Numbered from the stretch's first letter, positions 50,465 to 61,232 are shown. The stretch is DNA of 64,000 nt from Bacteroidia bacterium (GCA_026003235.1 BPGW01000003.1:186001-250000); one strand, 5' to 3'. Notes: a model not told the origin generated them from the sequence alone. Numbers and translations: made by a program.

Positions 50465-52455
50465 ATGGGGCGCTTTTTCTGCATCTTTACAGTGCGTATC
50501 CCCTTCTGGAGAAGTTAGCCCGGGAGGCTCCCCACAGGGTAGGCTGGAAGGTAGATTCCCTCCGCAAGGCCCTGCCTGAAGTGTGGGCTGACTTTCCTTC
50601 CCCCTCAGAGGCGTGGGATTTCCCTGTCCAAAAGCCTCGGAAGGTTGAGCTGCATACAGGGTCTACGCTCACCCTTGTCATGCGAGAAGCGGCGCGGCAT
50701 ATTGCGACATGGCTGCGCAGCGCCCCTTCCGAAGCTTGCGCGGCCATCTGGTGCCAACCCGAGTCTGAGCCCCTTCTGCGGCATTTTCTTCAAAAAGAAG
50801 GTGTGCCCTCTGAGGCACTTTCCCCCCAAGCTCCCACGCTGTGGGAGAGCACAGATATAGGCCGCTTCCTGCGACCTTATCTACTGAGAGGGCTGGAAGG
50901 ACGACTGGATGCGTGGCCTGCCCCTCCTGCCCTTCCTACCGATCCTCTGCCGGCGGAAGCCTGGGCCCATAAGCTCTACGACATCGCTCGCGAACTTGAG
51001 GCCCGCAGCCCCCTCCACTGGCGCTTTCTGCATAGCCTCTTTCAAGAACGGATTGCGGTTTCTGAGCCTTTCCCCCCCTCGGTGCGTTTGTATATAGGGC
51101 AGCTCACCCAACTGGCAGGCGGGCATTACGACGTGCTCTTTCTGGTAGATCCTCCGGTTGAGCCCCTCGGACCTTGGGCCAGGCCGTCTTTCTGGCTAGC
51201 CTCGCTGCGAAAGCGGTTCTACTCCCCCACCCAGCACAATCGCTTGGCGTGGCGCTTGCAGTCTGTGTTGCTATGGGCTAGCCAAGAGGTGCGGATCTTC
51301 CGGCTGGCCGACCCTACGCGCATACCCCCTATAGAGGAACTGCTCACTTACCACCAAGCCCTTGGCCTCCATGAGGAGTTTGCGTTTGATCCCACAAAGA
51401 GCGCCTCGGTGGCCGTGGCCTTTATGCCTGAGCCTCGCCCCATTGAAGATCCCCCTCCCCAGTCCCATCTTAGAGCGTCCCTATCGCCGTCTCGCGTGAG
51501 CGCCCTTTTCCGATGTCCACGGCGCTTTTACTGGCAATCGGTTCTCCCTCAAGAGGGACCGCCTCAAGAAGCGCTCCTAATAGGACGGCTTATGCACGAG
51601 CTGGTGCGCCGCACCGCAGCCGGTAAAACAGCCTCTTCAGGCCCCATAAAGGCTACTTTAGCTAATCTGGCTTACCGGGGTAGCCGGAGGCGGCTTTTTT
51701 ACCGAGCTGCTCGGTTGCTAAGTCCGGAAGAGCGCCGTCTACTGCGCCGCACCCACAGCTACCGGCTCCTCATGCCCATCCTCGCTGAGGCAAGCCAACC
51801 TCTCCTACAGGCTCTGATTAGGCTTTTACTGCCAGAGACCTACCAGCCACCCCAAACCCCCTCTGCGTTACGCTGGCGCCACTTTAAGGTCAAGCCTCTG
51901 CACACCCATCGTTACCACTTCTATGTGGAGTGGCCGATTCCCCCCTCTTCTCCGCTGCCTTTGGACGGCCGTGTAGACCTCCTGGTTGAAGACCCCTCAG
52001 CCCCTCAGCGGGTTTTGCTGGATTTCAAACAGCGCCTCCCCAGAGAAACCGACCCCGTCAAAGCCTTCCAAGGCTTAGAGGAAGTGCTGCAAGCCCTGCA
52101 AACTCCATCGCCCTTCAAGCCGCCCTCTCATTACGACGAAGCCCTTTTCCAAGTCCTGAGTTACGCCTGGTACCTCAATCAGATTGGCAAACCCGTGGAT
52201 AAAGCAGTCCTGGTTTCGCTTTGGTGGCGTCCCCGACGAAAAGCCGCGCGCCTACCCCAAAATGGCGACAGCCAACCCATGGTAGAGGTCCAGCTGGACG
52301 CCTCCCTCCAAGCCAAGATAGAAGAGCTCTGGACAAGGATTTCCTCCCTCCTCTCTAAAAATGGGATGAAGCCCGCTGATTTTCCCCAGACGCCTGATAA
52401 AGAGACATGCCGGTATTGCGCCTTTGCCCTGTTATGCGATCGCCTGCGGGCGTGA
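50143..52455 (+). CDS. AddB-like PD-(D/E)XK nuclease, C-terminal part
   Basis: The frame opens at GTG 50143, but the protein-like reading starts only near 50290 (SKNIQEFWTNFKNFLDSYLG). The C-terminal nuclease is convincing: GRLMHEL, PLDGRVDLLVEDP, VLLDFKQR (D-x-K) and FQVLSYAWYL. Cys sites in FRCPRRFYW and CRYCAFALLCDR form the four-Cys pattern of AddB iron-sulfur nucleases. With the upstream frame the product is about 884 residues. It would process double-strand ends with a partner helicase (AddA), which is not in the window. A frame change leaves open whether it is active. Confidence 0.75.
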   Translation: MATCSGLGKGLGGSLARHLFSERSPPILERSLRTSADQRSFSLISNKPTKSLSWLELIPIPAKSSKNIQEFWTNFKNFLDSYLGLFSEKRLRFNEEALQELVAERKLNGALFLHLYSAYPLLEKLAREAPHRVGWKVDSLRKALPEVWADFPSPSEAWDFPVQKPRKVELHTGSTLTLVMREAARHIATWLRSAPSEACAAIWCQPESEPLLRHFLQKEGVPSEALSPQAPTLWESTDIGRFLRPYLLRGLEGRLDAWPAPPALPTDPLPAEAWAHKLYDIARELEARSPLHWRFLHSLFQERIAVSEPFPPSVRLYIGQLTQLAGGHYDVLFLVDPPVEPLGPWARPSFWLASLRKRFYSPTQHNRLAWRLQSVLLWASQEVRIFRLADPTRIPPIEELLTYHQALGLHEEFAFDPTKSASVAVAFMPEPRPIEDPPPQSHLRASLSPSRVSALFRCPRRFYWQSVLPQEGPPQEALLIGRLMHELVRRTAAGKTASSGPIKATLANLAYRGSRRRLFYRAARLLSPEERRLLRRTHSYRLLMPILAEASQPLLQALIRLLLPETYQPPQTPSALRWRHFKVKPLHTHRYHFYVEWPIPPSSPLPLDGRVDLLVEDPSAPQRVLLDFKQRLPRETDPVKAFQGLEEVLQALQTPSPFKPPSHYDEALFQVLSYAWYLNQIGKPVDKAVLVSLWWRPRRKAARLPQNGDSQPMVEVQLDASLQAKIEELWTRISSLLSKNGMKPADFPQTPDKETCRYCAFALLCDRLRA

Positions 52456-53354
52456 AAAGCCCTGAAAGCGTTTCTCACCTGCCTGGTCATCTGGCGCTTG
52501 TAGGGCAGACCCTCATCATCTGCGGCGGCTACGTCGTAGGACGCGAAGCCGCGCAGAAGTTTGACCCTCTCCTGCTTACTGGGCTGCGCGCTTGGGGCAG
52601 CGCGCTGATCTACCTTCTTTTGTGGCCCCTTTTGAGAAAAATCAGCCCTTCTCCCTTGACCTGGAGGGAAATGCCCCCCTCCTGGAAAAAACGCCTTTTC
52701 ATCCTCGCCTTGCTGGGCATCTTCTTCAATCAGCTTCTTTTCAACTGGGGCTTGCGCTACACCACGGCGGCCACCACCGCCCTCATCTATGCGCTCACCC
52801 CTTCGGTGGTGTTTTGGTTAGGGGTATGGGTTTTTCATCGAGAACGGCTCCAGGCACAACGGCTCATAGCGCTGGGCCTGGCGTACGCCGGTGTGGTCCT
52901 GGCCCTCTGGCACAACCTCCTGCACAGTCAGAGTGGATGGGGCTGGCTCCTAATCCTGGCCGCGGTGGGCTTTTGGGGCTGGTACCTCAACTACTCGCCC
53001 CCTATCGTGAACCGCCTCGGCCCGATCGCGGTGACGGCTTACATCATGCAGATAGGAGCGCTTCTGCATACCCCCACGCTGGGAATAGGGCTTTTCCGCC
53101 AGAAATGGGAAGAGTTGGGACCAGCAAGCTGGCTAAGCCTGGCTTACCTGATCTTGGGCATGTCGGTGCTGGCCTACTTGCTCTTGAGCGTGGGCTTGAA
53201 GTACCTTTCGCCCACCCAGACGGCGCTTTATATTAACTTGCAGCCCATCGGCACCATGGCCATAGCGGCGCTCTTGGGACAAGAGCCCCTGTCCTGGCAG
53301 CTCGTCTTGGCCGCTCTTCTCACCACAGGGGGTATGCTTCTCTTCCAGCGATGA
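52452..53354 (+). CDS. DMT-superfamily transporter (EamA type)
   Basis: The 300-residue membrane protein has about ten TM segments in two EamA repeats. The first repeat contains LRAWGSALIYLLLWPLL and TTAATTALIYALTPSVVFWLGVW; the second ends KYLSPTQTALYINLQPIGTMAIAALLG and a final Gly/Leu-rich helix. The substrate is unknown. GTG 52452 gives a 4-nt overlap with the nuclease stop, the usual pattern here; ATG 52407 or 52434 are possible starts further upstream. The end overlaps tadA as ATGA. Confidence 0.83.
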   Translation: MKSPESVSHLPGHLALVGQTLIICGGYVVGREAAQKFDPLLLTGLRAWGSALIYLLLWPLLRKISPSPLTWREMPPSWKKRLFILALLGIFFNQLLFNWGLRYTTAATTALIYALTPSVVFWLGVWVFHRERLQAQRLIALGLAYAGVVLALWHNLLHSQSGWGWLLILAAVGFWGWYLNYSPPIVNRLGPIAVTAYIMQIGALLHTPTLGIGLFRQKWEELGPASWLSLAYLILGMSVLAYLLLSVGLKYLSPTQTALYINLQPIGTMAIAALLGQEPLSWQLVLAALLTTGGMLLFQR

Positions 53355-53803
53355 AGGACGACCAGCGCTTCATGGCCTTAGCCCTGGAACAGGCTCGTCA
53401 GGCTTATCAGGCCGGCGAAGTACCCATAGGCGCTGTGCTGACGATTCGAGGACGGGTGATTGCGCAGGACCATAACCGCACTGAAGAACTGGAAGACCCC
53501 ACCGCCCACGCCGAAATACTCTGCCTGTCCGCGGCTACAGCGTTTTTACGCTCTAAGTACCTCCGTTCAGCTACCCTTTACGTGACGCTGGAACCTTGCC
53601 CTATGTGCGCAGGGGCGCTCGCTTGGGCCCAAATAGGCCGCCTCGTGTATGCAGCACCCGATCCAGAACGGGGCTTCACGCGCTACCAACCTGGACTTCT
53701 GCACCCGCGCACACGCTGGGAACAGGGACCTTTTGCCGAAGAGGCCCTGGCGCTCTTACAGCATTTTTTCCGAACTAAACGCCGCTCTACTTCCCGAAAT
53801 TAG
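53351..53803 (+). CDS. tadA: tRNA adenosine(34) deaminase TadA
   Basis: The 150-residue cytidine-deaminase-fold enzyme makes inosine at the wobble position of tRNA-Arg. The zinc site is complete: HAE at residues 53-55 and PCPMC at 82-86. Length and the start [19 protein letters not shown] match TadA. The 3' end overlaps the convergent DUF255 gene by 4 nt. Confidence 0.93.
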   Translation: MKDDQRFMALALEQARQAYQAGEVPIGAVLTIRGRVIAQDHNRTEELEDPTAHAEILCLSAATAFLRSKYLRSATLYVTLEPCPMCAGALAWAQIGRLVYAAPDPERGFTRYQPGLLHPRTRWEQGPFAEEALALLQHFFRTKRRSTSRN

Positions 53804-55836
53804 GCAAGGCCCTGGGTTTTGAGGCGCTCTTTTTCTTCCGCCACCTGCTGCCAAAAAGCCTCCTCTGAATGCACGGGCAGCCGACATGCTCCCCATGTGC
53901 ACAAACACCAGGTGCCTTCTGGGGCTTCTGCGTAGCTTTTGAGCGCAGGAATAGCCGATTCAGGTGAGGCGAGGTAGCCTACCCACCCTATTTTGGGCTC
54001 GTAGCGCTGCCAGAAAGGCAGAAGGTTCTCGCCCCGGTAGATAAGCGCCAAGGGACAGGCCTCTTCAAGCAGCGCCACCTGCAGGAAGTGGCTGGCTAAG
54101 GTAGGGCTCTCAGCCATTTGCCGACGCAGCCGCGCCAAAATCACACGCACTTTCTCCTCGTAGTCGGCCCGCTGAAAATACTTCGCCAGCCGCCAGAGGG
54201 CCTCCGCAAAAAGCGAGTTGGAAGAAGGCGTGCTGGTGTCAAAAATATCCTTGCGCCGCACGGGAAATACCCGCAGGGTTCTGGCAGTAAAGCAGAAAAC
54301 TTGCTCTTTCTCATCGTAGAAGAGGTCAAGACTTTTTTCCATGAGTGCTTGGGCCCGCAGGAGGTAATTTTCTGTACCGGTAACGGTGTACAGGTGAATC
54401 AGCGCCACGATAAAGGCCGCATAATCTTCGGCAAAAGCTTCGCCGTACCATCGGTCTTCTTTGTGGAGGCGTTGTAACGAGTCCGCAGACCCTTCCAGGA
54501 GGGTGTGGGCTGCTTCGCGGGCGGCGTAAAGGTAAAGGGGCTCGCCCAGGGCCTTGTAGGCCTCCACAAGCCCCCAAATAGCGTAACTATTCCAAGAGAT
54601 GATGGCGGCTTCGTCGCGGGGTGGGGGGGTGCGTTGGCTGCGGCGAGCACGCAGGCGCTCGTGCGCTTCTTCCAGGGCCTTTTCTACAGCTTCTACCGAT
54701 ATCTCAAGCCGCTGGGCTACCTCCGTATCAGACAAACTGCGATAAAGAAGGTTCAAGCCTCTTTCCCAGTTACCCTCGGGGCTCACCTCGTAGGCGGTGA
54801 AAAACACCTTCCGCAAGTCAGGCTCGCTCAGGAGCTCCTCCAGCTCCTCAAAACGCCAAGCGTAGTAGGCTCCTTCTTGGCCATCGCTTTCGGCGCTTAG
54901 CGAAGCGGCAAAAAGACCATCCGGCAAGCGCATCTGTTCCAGCAGGAAGGAAGCTGTTTTTTGAATCACCTTTCGGTAAAACAGATTAGGATTGTGGCGG
55001 TAGGCTTCGCTGTAGAGGCCCAGCAGTAGACCGTTATCGTAGAGCATCTTCTCAAAATGAGGAATGCGCCACTGGCGATCTGTAGCATACCGCATGAAGC
55101 CGCCTTCAATAGGATCAAAAAGCCCTCCCAAGGCCATTTTTTCCAGGGTGAGGTGTGTAGCCCGAACCAGCTCGGGCTTTTCAAATAGGAGGCCCGCACG
55201 CAGCGAAAAGAGCCACCGGCTGGGGGTAGGAAACTTCTGGCTGCTCCAGGCCCCCCCCCAAATCCAGTCTACATCACTTAGAAGGCCTTTGAAGGCGTCT
55301 TCCCACGAAATGCGGGAGAGGGTAGGCCCTTCAGGCACCGCCTCCAGGAGGCTGGTATCCAGCTGACGGATGGCCTCGCTAAGGCGACGGGCCATCTCCT
55401 GGACCGTTTGAGGTTCTTGGCGATACAAGTCTGCGATGCGCTTCAGCAGTTCTTTCCAGCGGGGTTTGGGCAGGTACGTCACGCCGTAAAAGGGTCTGCC
55501 GTCGGGCAGCGCAAAGCAGTTGAGGGGCCAGCCCCCCGGCCGACCGCTCAAAAGAATCGCGTCCATGTAAAGCTGGTCTACATCGGGCCGCTCTTCCCGA
55601 TCCACCTTAATGCAGACAAAGTGCTCGTTCATGAGACGAGCTACTTCCCGGTCCTCAAAACTTTCCCGGGCCATAACATGGCACCAGTGGCACGAGCTGT
55701 AGCCAATGCTGATGAGCACAGGTTTGTTTTCGTTCCAAGCCTTCTGAAAGGCGTCCTCTCCCCAAGGGTACCAGTCTACGGGCTGGTGAGCATGCGCCCG
55801 CAGATAGTCGCTTTTTTCGGTTATGAGGTGATTCAT
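53800..55836 (-). CDS. DUF255 thioredoxin-domain protein (YyaL/SPATA20 family)
   Basis: The 678-residue protein has the N-terminal thioredoxin-like domain with the hallmark [16 protein letters not shown] and the CHWC active site at C49/C52 (SSCHWCHVM). [14 protein letters not shown] follows, then an (alpha/alpha)6 barrel resembling an N-acylglucosamine epimerase fold (residues about 220-640). No enzyme activity has been shown for the family. Its ATG overlaps the exonuclease stop as ATGA. Confidence 0.9.
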   Translation of the reverse strand: MNHLITEKSDYLRAHAHQPVDWYPWGEDAFQKAWNENKPVLISIGYSSCHWCHVMARESFEDREVARLMNEHFVCIKVDREERPDVDQLYMDAILLSGRPGGWPLNCFALPDGRPFYGVTYLPKPRWKELLKRIADLYRQEPQTVQEMARRLSEAIRQLDTSLLEAVPEGPTLSRISWEDAFKGLLSDVDWIWGGAWSSQKFPTPSRWLFSLRAGLLFEKPELVRATHLTLEKMALGGLFDPIEGGFMRYATDRQWRIPHFEKMLYDNGLLLGLYSEAYRHNPNLFYRKVIQKTASFLLEQMRLPDGLFAASLSAESDGQEGAYYAWRFEELEELLSEPDLRKVFFTAYEVSPEGNWERGLNLLYRSLSDTEVAQRLEISVEAVEKALEEAHERLRARRSQRTPPPRDEAAIISWNSYAIWGLVEAYKALGEPLYLYAAREAAHTLLEGSADSLQRLHKEDRWYGEAFAEDYAAFIVALIHLYTVTGTENYLLRAQALMEKSLDLFYDEKEQVFCFTARTLRVFPVRRKDIFDTSTPSSNSLFAEALWRLAKYFQRADYEEKVRVILARLRRQMAESPTLASHFLQVALLEEACPLALIYRGENLLPFWQRYEPKIGWVGYLASPESAIPALKSYAEAPEGTWCLCTWGACRLPVHSEEAFWQQVAEEKERLKTQGLA

Positions 55837-56651
55837 GGCGCAGGATGAGAAGGTTTATGGAGTGCCTGGAGTAGGGATTCTTGCTCTGCGGGAGGCATCT
55901 GGAGACGCACGAAAATTTCTGCGGTGATTCGCACATCCTGAAGGCAATACTGCACGACGGGCGCAAAAACGCTTTCGTCTCCATCTTCCTTCCACCGATA
56001 AAAAGCTTCGCGTATGTCGGTGTGGGTGAGGCTTTTCTGGAAAGGTATCCCTACCGCGTAAGCGAGCATCTCCAAAGGGATATACCGGCCAGATTCCCAA
56101 GAAGTAAAGCTCCATAGGAGCATGGTGTCTATGACCGCAGGGTCCTTGAGTTGCCAGGGTTGGCTATCCTGGGCAGCTCGCCAGAAAGGGGGTAAAGGCA
56201 ATTTATTCAAAACAAGCCGCCGCCCCAGAAAAGGCAAATCAAAATTACGGATGTTGTGGCCGCATACCGCCCACACAGGCTCCTGGGGAGGCGAGCTTAG
56301 GGATTTTTTCCCAAAGCAGTGGGCACTCTTATTCCATTTTTCCACAAAGGCCTGAAGCAGCTTTTCCTCATGGAGGTCTTTGAGGATGATGTTTCTCCAG
56401 CGCCAGTCTGCGCCTTCACGAGAAAAGAACCCCAATCCTATGCACACCACCCGTGAATAGAGTGCATGAATACCGCTTTCCTCAATGAAGAAGGTTTCGT
56501 CGTCACGGTCGTCGGAGGATTTTCTGCGCGAGTTGTACCGATCCAGCCAGTACGTGCGCAAAGGCTCAGGAACCTTTTCAAGTTCGCGATACAACGGCGC
56601 TGTCTCAATGTCCAGGAAGAGTATGCGTTCAATGGGAGGCAGTACAGGCAT
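55833..56651 (-). CDS. DEDD-type 3'-5' exonuclease, PolB-like
   Basis: The 272-residue RNase-H-fold protein has the exonuclease motifs: FLDIETAP (D14/E16) as Exo [13 protein letters not shown] as Exo II, and [15 protein letters not shown] as Exo III. This is the set of the predicted PolB-like exonuclease family found in Bacteroidota. It would act on DNA or RNA 3' ends; the target is unknown. It sits 6 nt after the stop of the large exported gene and upstream of DUF255. Confidence 0.82.
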   Translation of the reverse strand: MPVLPPIERILFLDIETAPLYRELEKVPEPLRTYWLDRYNSRRKSSDDRDDETFFIEESGIHALYSRVVCIGLGFFSREGADWRWRNIILKDLHEEKLLQAFVEKWNKSAHCFGKKSLSSPPQEPVWAVCGHNIRNFDLPFLGRRLVLNKLPLPPFWRAAQDSQPWQLKDPAVIDTMLLWSFTSWESGRYIPLEMLAYAVGIPFQKSLTHTDIREAFYRWKEDGDESVFAPVVQYCLQDVRITAEIFVRLQMPPAEQESLLQALHKPSHPAP

Positions 56652-56657
56652 ACCAGT

Positions 56658-59600
56658 TCAGTTGAGTAGGTAAGCTGAAAACCGTTGCAGAAATTCTTCT
56701 CGTTCGGAAGGCTCAGCCAGAATGAGCTGCAATTTAGGTTTGCTGGGGTCTTTGTTGTGATCTTTTTGCTTGTCGGCGACCTGCTTGATTTGGCGGTTCA
56801 GGCCGGCGTCGCTGGTGACCATGCGCACAGTATAGCCCGAATATAGAATAAAGAGCCAGTTGCCTTCGGTAGGTTCCAGGTAGATCGTCAGCACATCGGG
56901 GGCTCGGGTGCGTTCGGCGGGGTTGTAGGGGCCGAAGGCGTATTCCATTTTAGCGGGGCAGTACTTGGCGATCCCTACGCCGCCAATGCCCGCCACCGCT
57001 ACGTCGGCCGTAACAAAGAGCGCCCCCGTAGAGTCACTGCGCCGAAAAGGCACCCGAGCCAGAAGAAGCGTAACAGGCAGTTTCTTAGCAAAAGGTACAT
57101 TGCGGGCCAGCGACGCTCGCTGGGCAGCTTGGATCACTTCGCGGGTGTTTGTCTCAGGCTGCGTGGTGTCCGGATCCAACAGTTCGGCCATCGCCTCAAT
57201 AAAGCGCGGTTCCGTAAATTCCATATCCTGCAAAGCCAAAGCCCAAAGGTTGAACCTACTTCCTATAGCTTCGGCGAGGCTGGAAGGGATATTCGGGAAA
57301 TGGAGGGCAAAAATCAGGTCGGTAGATAGCTTCTGAAAGCGCTGCTCTTCACGCCACATGCCGGATACCGCAAGCTGTGCGCCCTCCGGCGGAAACGAAG
57401 CCGGGAAATTAAGCCGGCCATACGCCGTCGTGATGCGGGAGGCGTCGTTGTACTCTACCCAATTACCCCGGTAGCTTTCCCCGTTGAGTTTCTTCAAGGG
57501 ACCGATACGAAAAGACTTCGTGGCTCGGTCCACCGAAAGCCCGCCTTCCGCCCTTAGCACATCCAGGTCGTCTTTATTACGCCTGGGCTGTAGGAAGTTC
57601 GTGTAAAAAGTGCGGTAAATAGGCACAAAGTGCAGCCCTACGGTGAGTTCTTGTCCTCGGCGGTTTTTCGGGTCTTTGATGGGGATGAAGACGGTATCGG
57701 GGTTGACAATGCCCTCAAAATTGAACCAGGACTCGCGTAAAAATTCATTATCGGACTGGATGCGCACTTCGCCCTTGAAGTACAAAAAGCGGCGGTCAGC
57801 TTGCAGCTCCACCTCGTCGCGGAAAAGAATCCGATCTGTCAACAAAAATTCATCTTCCGTGCGAATCTTCGCCCGCGCCGTAGTAACCCCCTCCTGCACA
57901 AAAATGCTGTCCAGCGTAATAAATTGAGGTTTGCCTTCCACATCGGTATACTTATACTTTCCTCGGGCTGTGTAATCAGAGCCTGACCGAATCACCACGC
58001 GAGCTTCTATGATAGTGTGGTGGTTGAGCGAAGAAGGCGCCTTGATAACAGCGTTTTCTAAAGGAGCTATGCTGCCGTCAGGCTGAAACTCTACACGCCC
58101 ACCTTCCGGAAAGACCGTCGCATCCGCTACGAGAATAGAGTCTACACGATTGGCTTCCACCTTACCCGTATGGAGGTTGTAAAGCAGAACCTGGGTGTTG
58201 AAGTACACATCTTTGCCGCTCTTGCTGCGCCGAACCACGAAGTTCTTGCTTTCATCGCTCACGTGGGGGTTGAGGAAGATTTCACCTGTTTGCCGGTTAT
58301 AGGTACCTTTTCCGAGGGAGGTAGCAATACTTTGCTTTGGAAACTGTATATTCGGTTCGCCTACACGCTGCGAGACAAAGTCGCCTTGGTGGGTTTTGAT
58401 TTGATAATTTAGTTCAATCCCTTCTGCGTAGAAGAGGGTATCCTTGCGGCCTTTGGGGTCTAAGACGGCGAAGCGCGCTTCTACAGCTTTGAAGCTTTCA
58501 GGGGAGAGGGTGAAGCTTTCGCTGGCTACGAGCACGTCCCCCGTCTGAAGGGTTCCCGAAGCCTTGAGCCCTTCAGGCGTATAAAGCAGTCGGCCTCGGA
58601 AGGTAGCCTCTCCTGCGTAGAGCTGGGCCGGTTTGGCGCCGGTCTCCAGTACAGCTTGTCCTTGGTAAGGGTACCATATAAAGCGTAAGTCTTCGGCTTG
58701 GACGGCAGGATACTGGGCCAGCGCATACCGACTTTTAGGCAGGGTAAAACGAGCTTTCTCCGCCATACACGAGTCAAAGTGAAACACAAGCGTATCAGCC
58801 TGTACCTGACCCGTGAGATAATGTATTTCGCCTTTTCCGTGCAAGGCGAAATTATCCATGGCTACGCGCCCATAAAATTTGCCTTTGCCTTTGTAAACGG
58901 CTATCCCTTCCGGAAAAGCCTCCTGGACCCCATAGCTCCCATCAGGTACGACCCTGAGTGTATCTCGAAAAGGCGGAAACACGCTATCTGTGTAAAACAC
59001 CCCGTGAAATTCCAGCCCCAGCATGCTGAAAGTTTCCAGACTGTCAATCATGAAAGGATCCAGTTCAAAGTAAAGCCTGTCTCGGGTATACTGCCTATTC
59101 TGGATGGTGCTGGACTCCCAGTATTTGTAGGACTCTGAGTAGCAGTCCAAGACGCTGTAGTAAGGGATGACTTTTCGGCCGCTTTTGTTGGAGGGCAGGT
59201 CTATGTACACGCAGCCGCTGACGTTTTCTATGCGGAGGGTAGCCAAAGAACGAGCCACCCGAGGAAACTTTCCTTCCCGCAGAAGGGGGTCCCGGTCAGG
59301 CCGAAACTTGAGCGAATCCACGTTGAAGAAAAGCACCTTGAAGTTCTCATAGTCAAACTGCATGCGGGTATCGGGCCAGCTGTAGAGGTCGAGTTTACCT
59401 GCGGCCAGGCGCCCCGCCATGCGCATAGAGCGATTGCCTCGCAGGTAAACTGTGCGTTTGTAGGGAGCTATCTCCACGATATGCGAATCCGCAAAAACCA
59501 CCGCCTCTACGCCTCGGAGCGTGATTTCTTTATTTTGCAGGTCTAAGCGGGCGTTCTCCCCATCGGCTGTATTGGAAAAAATCCGCAAAGCATCGTAATC

Positions 59601-61232
59601 TTTCTGTCCAAAGGCCGCTTGGGCCCAGCGGATGAGCTTAGGCAGGGGCTCTACGATACCGGTCTCAGGGTCATAGCGCAAAAATCCATACGTCTCTACA
59701 TCCTCCAGCCGCATTTGAAGGGGCTTGAGATACCTCTTGACATCTAACCCCTGGCTTTTGAGGATATCGGTATCCAAAATATAAGTACGGACAGCTCTTC
59801 TTCGGGGCTTTTTTTGTTGCTTTTCACGCTCTTGAAGCAGCCGGTAAATAGCTCCAATAGGATTGAGCGGCAGGATGTCTTTGTAACTCTCGTACTCCCT
59901 CTGGTTGAAGTAGTCTATAGACTGAACGACCCCGTACTTACCTCGGGGGTCTATGATGGCGGTGAACCGCATCACCGTATCTCGGAGAGGGTTCCACTGG
60001 ATGGCATCAAAGAGCATTTCCATCTTGTGGTAAGTGCTGTAAAAACCTTGCCTTGTGCGGGGGTTTTTGCGGTTCCGGTTCAGAAGGATGTCCTGGGTAC
60101 TTACGTCGTAAATAAGGTCGGTGACGGGATAAAAAATAGTATCGCCAAAGGGGAGGTAGAGTTCTACGGCGACTTCGTTGGCGACGAGCTTTTTGGGGTC
60201 AAAGGCCAGTTTTTCCAGGTATACGCGCATGACTTCTTTGCCGCGGGCGTACACGCTCAGCTCAGCCAGCGTATCGCCTACCGCCGAGCCGTACTTAGTC
60301 AGTCCACTCAGCGCAAATCCCCCACGATACGTAGTGTTCGGAATAAACTCTTTGATTTCAATCGTGCCCGTGGTCATGCGGAAGCTGGGCGAAGTAGCCT
60401 TGGCCACATCAGAAGGGACCGTAAAATCATCCCAAAACTCTCCCTGCACAGGATGGGGCAAAAACGACGCATAATACAGCGTAGCTCGGGGGCTGTACAA
60501 GCGCCGCACATTCATATCAATCTCAAAAGAATCCATCTCGCAGTACAACTCTGTAAACCCTATACCTAATCGGCTCCAGTCAGCTTTTCCTTTCGTGCCT
60601 ATGAAGCGGCGATTGGTGAGGTTGAGAAAGCCATCAGCTTCACGGATTGTGATGTCTACACCGCCTGTCGAGCAGATGAGGGAGGCCTTACGAAAGAAAA
60701 AGGCAGGCACCTTTTTTTCTTCAAAACTGGCGCTATCGGTGTAAGTATGAAAGCCCAGCCGCGCCTCGGTCTTGTCTATGCGCCAAGTAAACACACTGGT
60801 TTTATTCACGATCCCTTCTGGGCAGAATTTGAGAATCGTTTCCCAGAACTTGGGCAGGTAAGCTGGATTTTGGGCTGCCAAGGTCTCTGAAAGGGCAATA
60901 AACTGGGGCACAGGGGCGCGTACACGGGTCTCAGGGTTTTTGAGGACCAGAGCCGCCTCCACGAACTGCAAAATGTCGGGAAAAGGTTTGAATCCTTTGC
61001 GGTAGAGCCGGCTACCGAGGTCTGCTATAGCTTTTTTCTCAGGCAAGGAGAGGTCGCCGGTTTCCCACGCCGAGTAGAAGGCTTGCGCTCGTTGGGTGAT
61101 GTCTGGCCGCTTGAATCGCTCTAAGGCTTCCTTGAGGGCCAAACCGAAGGCATCCGGTTCTGCCGGCAAGCTCGTGAGCTGGCCCCACAAAAGCGTAGCC
61201 CCCACAACCCCGAGAAAAAGCAAGCGCCACAC
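56658..61232 (-). CDS. Very large exported protein of unknown function (1524 residues)
   Basis: I do not recognise a domain. The product begins with a signal peptide (WRLLFLGVVGATLLWGQ). An N-terminal helical part of about 100 residues is followed by repeated beta-strand segments with the recurring pattern of short strands, charged turns and xxxYxxx motifs (GRVAMDNFALHGKGEIHYLTGQV, GKGTYNRQTGEIFLNPHVSD, ARGKYKYTDVEGKPQFITLD). The repetition resembles beta-helix/OstA-like periplasmic modules, but this is only a fold guess. No sorting domain and no lipobox. TAACTTTG 5 nt upstream sets the GTG start at 61232, although the frame is open to 61271. It heads an operon with the exonuclease and DUF255 genes. 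Confidence 0.7.
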   Translation of the reverse strand: MWRLLFLGVVGATLLWGQLTSLPAEPDAFGLALKEALERFKRPDITQRAQAFYSAWETGDLSLPEKKAIADLGSRLYRKGFKPFPDILQFVEAALVLKNPETRVRAPVPQFIALSETLAAQNPAYLPKFWETILKFCPEGIVNKTSVFTWRIDKTEARLGFHTYTDSASFEEKKVPAFFFRKASLICSTGGVDITIREADGFLNLTNRRFIGTKGKADWSRLGIGFTELYCEMDSFEIDMNVRRLYSPRATLYYASFLPHPVQGEFWDDFTVPSDVAKATSPSFRMTTGTIEIKEFIPNTTYRGGFALSGLTKYGSAVGDTLAELSVYARGKEVMRVYLEKLAFDPKKLVANEVAVELYLPFGDTIFYPVTDLIYDVSTQDILLNRNRKNPRTRQGFYSTYHKMEMLFDAIQWNPLRDTVMRFTAIIDPRGKYGVVQSIDYFNQREYESYKDILPLNPIGAIYRLLQEREKQQKKPRRRAVRTYILDTDILKSQGLDVKRYLKPLQMRLEDVETYGFLRYDPETGIVEPLPKLIRWAQAAFGQKDYDALRIFSNTADGENARLDLQNKEITLRGVEAVVFADSHIVEIAPYKRTVYLRGNRSMRMAGRLAAGKLDLYSWPDTRMQFDYENFKVLFFNVDSLKFRPDRDPLLREGKFPRVARSLATLRIENVSGCVYIDLPSNKSGRKVIPYYSVLDCYSESYKYWESSTIQNRQYTRDRLYFELDPFMIDSLETFSMLGLEFHGVFYTDSVFPPFRDTLRVVPDGSYGVQEAFPEGIAVYKGKGKFYGRVAMDNFALHGKGEIHYLTGQVQADTLVFHFDSCMAEKARFTLPKSRYALAQYPAVQAEDLRFIWYPYQGQAVLETGAKPAQLYAGEATFRGRLLYTPEGLKASGTLQTGDVLVASESFTLSPESFKAVEARFAVLDPKGRKDTLFYAEGIELNYQIKTHQGDFVSQRVGEPNIQFPKQSIATSLGKGTYNRQTGEIFLNPHVSDESKNFVVRRSKSGKDVYFNTQVLLYNLHTGKVEANRVDSILVADATVFPEGGRVEFQPDGSIAPLENAVIKAPSSLNHHTIIEARVVIRSGSDYTARGKYKYTDVEGKPQFITLDSIFVQEGVTTARAKIRTEDEFLLTDRILFRDEVELQADRRFLYFKGEVRIQSDNEFLRESWFNFEGIVNPDTVFIPIKDPKNRRGQELTVGLHFVPIYRTFYTNFLQPRRNKDDLDVLRAEGGLSVDRATKSFRIGPLKKLNGESYRGNWVEYNDASRITTAYGRLNFPASFPPEGAQLAVSGMWREEQRFQKLSTDLIFALHFPNIPSSLAEAIGSRFNLWALALQDMEFTEPRFIEAMAELLDPDTTQPETNTREVIQAAQRASLARNVPFAKKLPVTLLLARVPFRRSDSTGALFVTADVAVAGIGGVGIAKYCPAKMEYAFGPYNPAERTRAPDVLTIYLEPTEGNWLFILYSGYTVRMVTSDAGLNRQIKQVADKQKDHNKDPSKPKLQLILAEPSEREEFLQRFSAYLLN

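Noticed and set aside
59814-60569. Long plus-strand frame of 251 codons opposite the giant exported gene
   Set aside because: It lies wholly antisense to an intact 1524-residue frame with a signal peptide and promoter box. It has no recognisable motif or box of its own, so it is a shadow.
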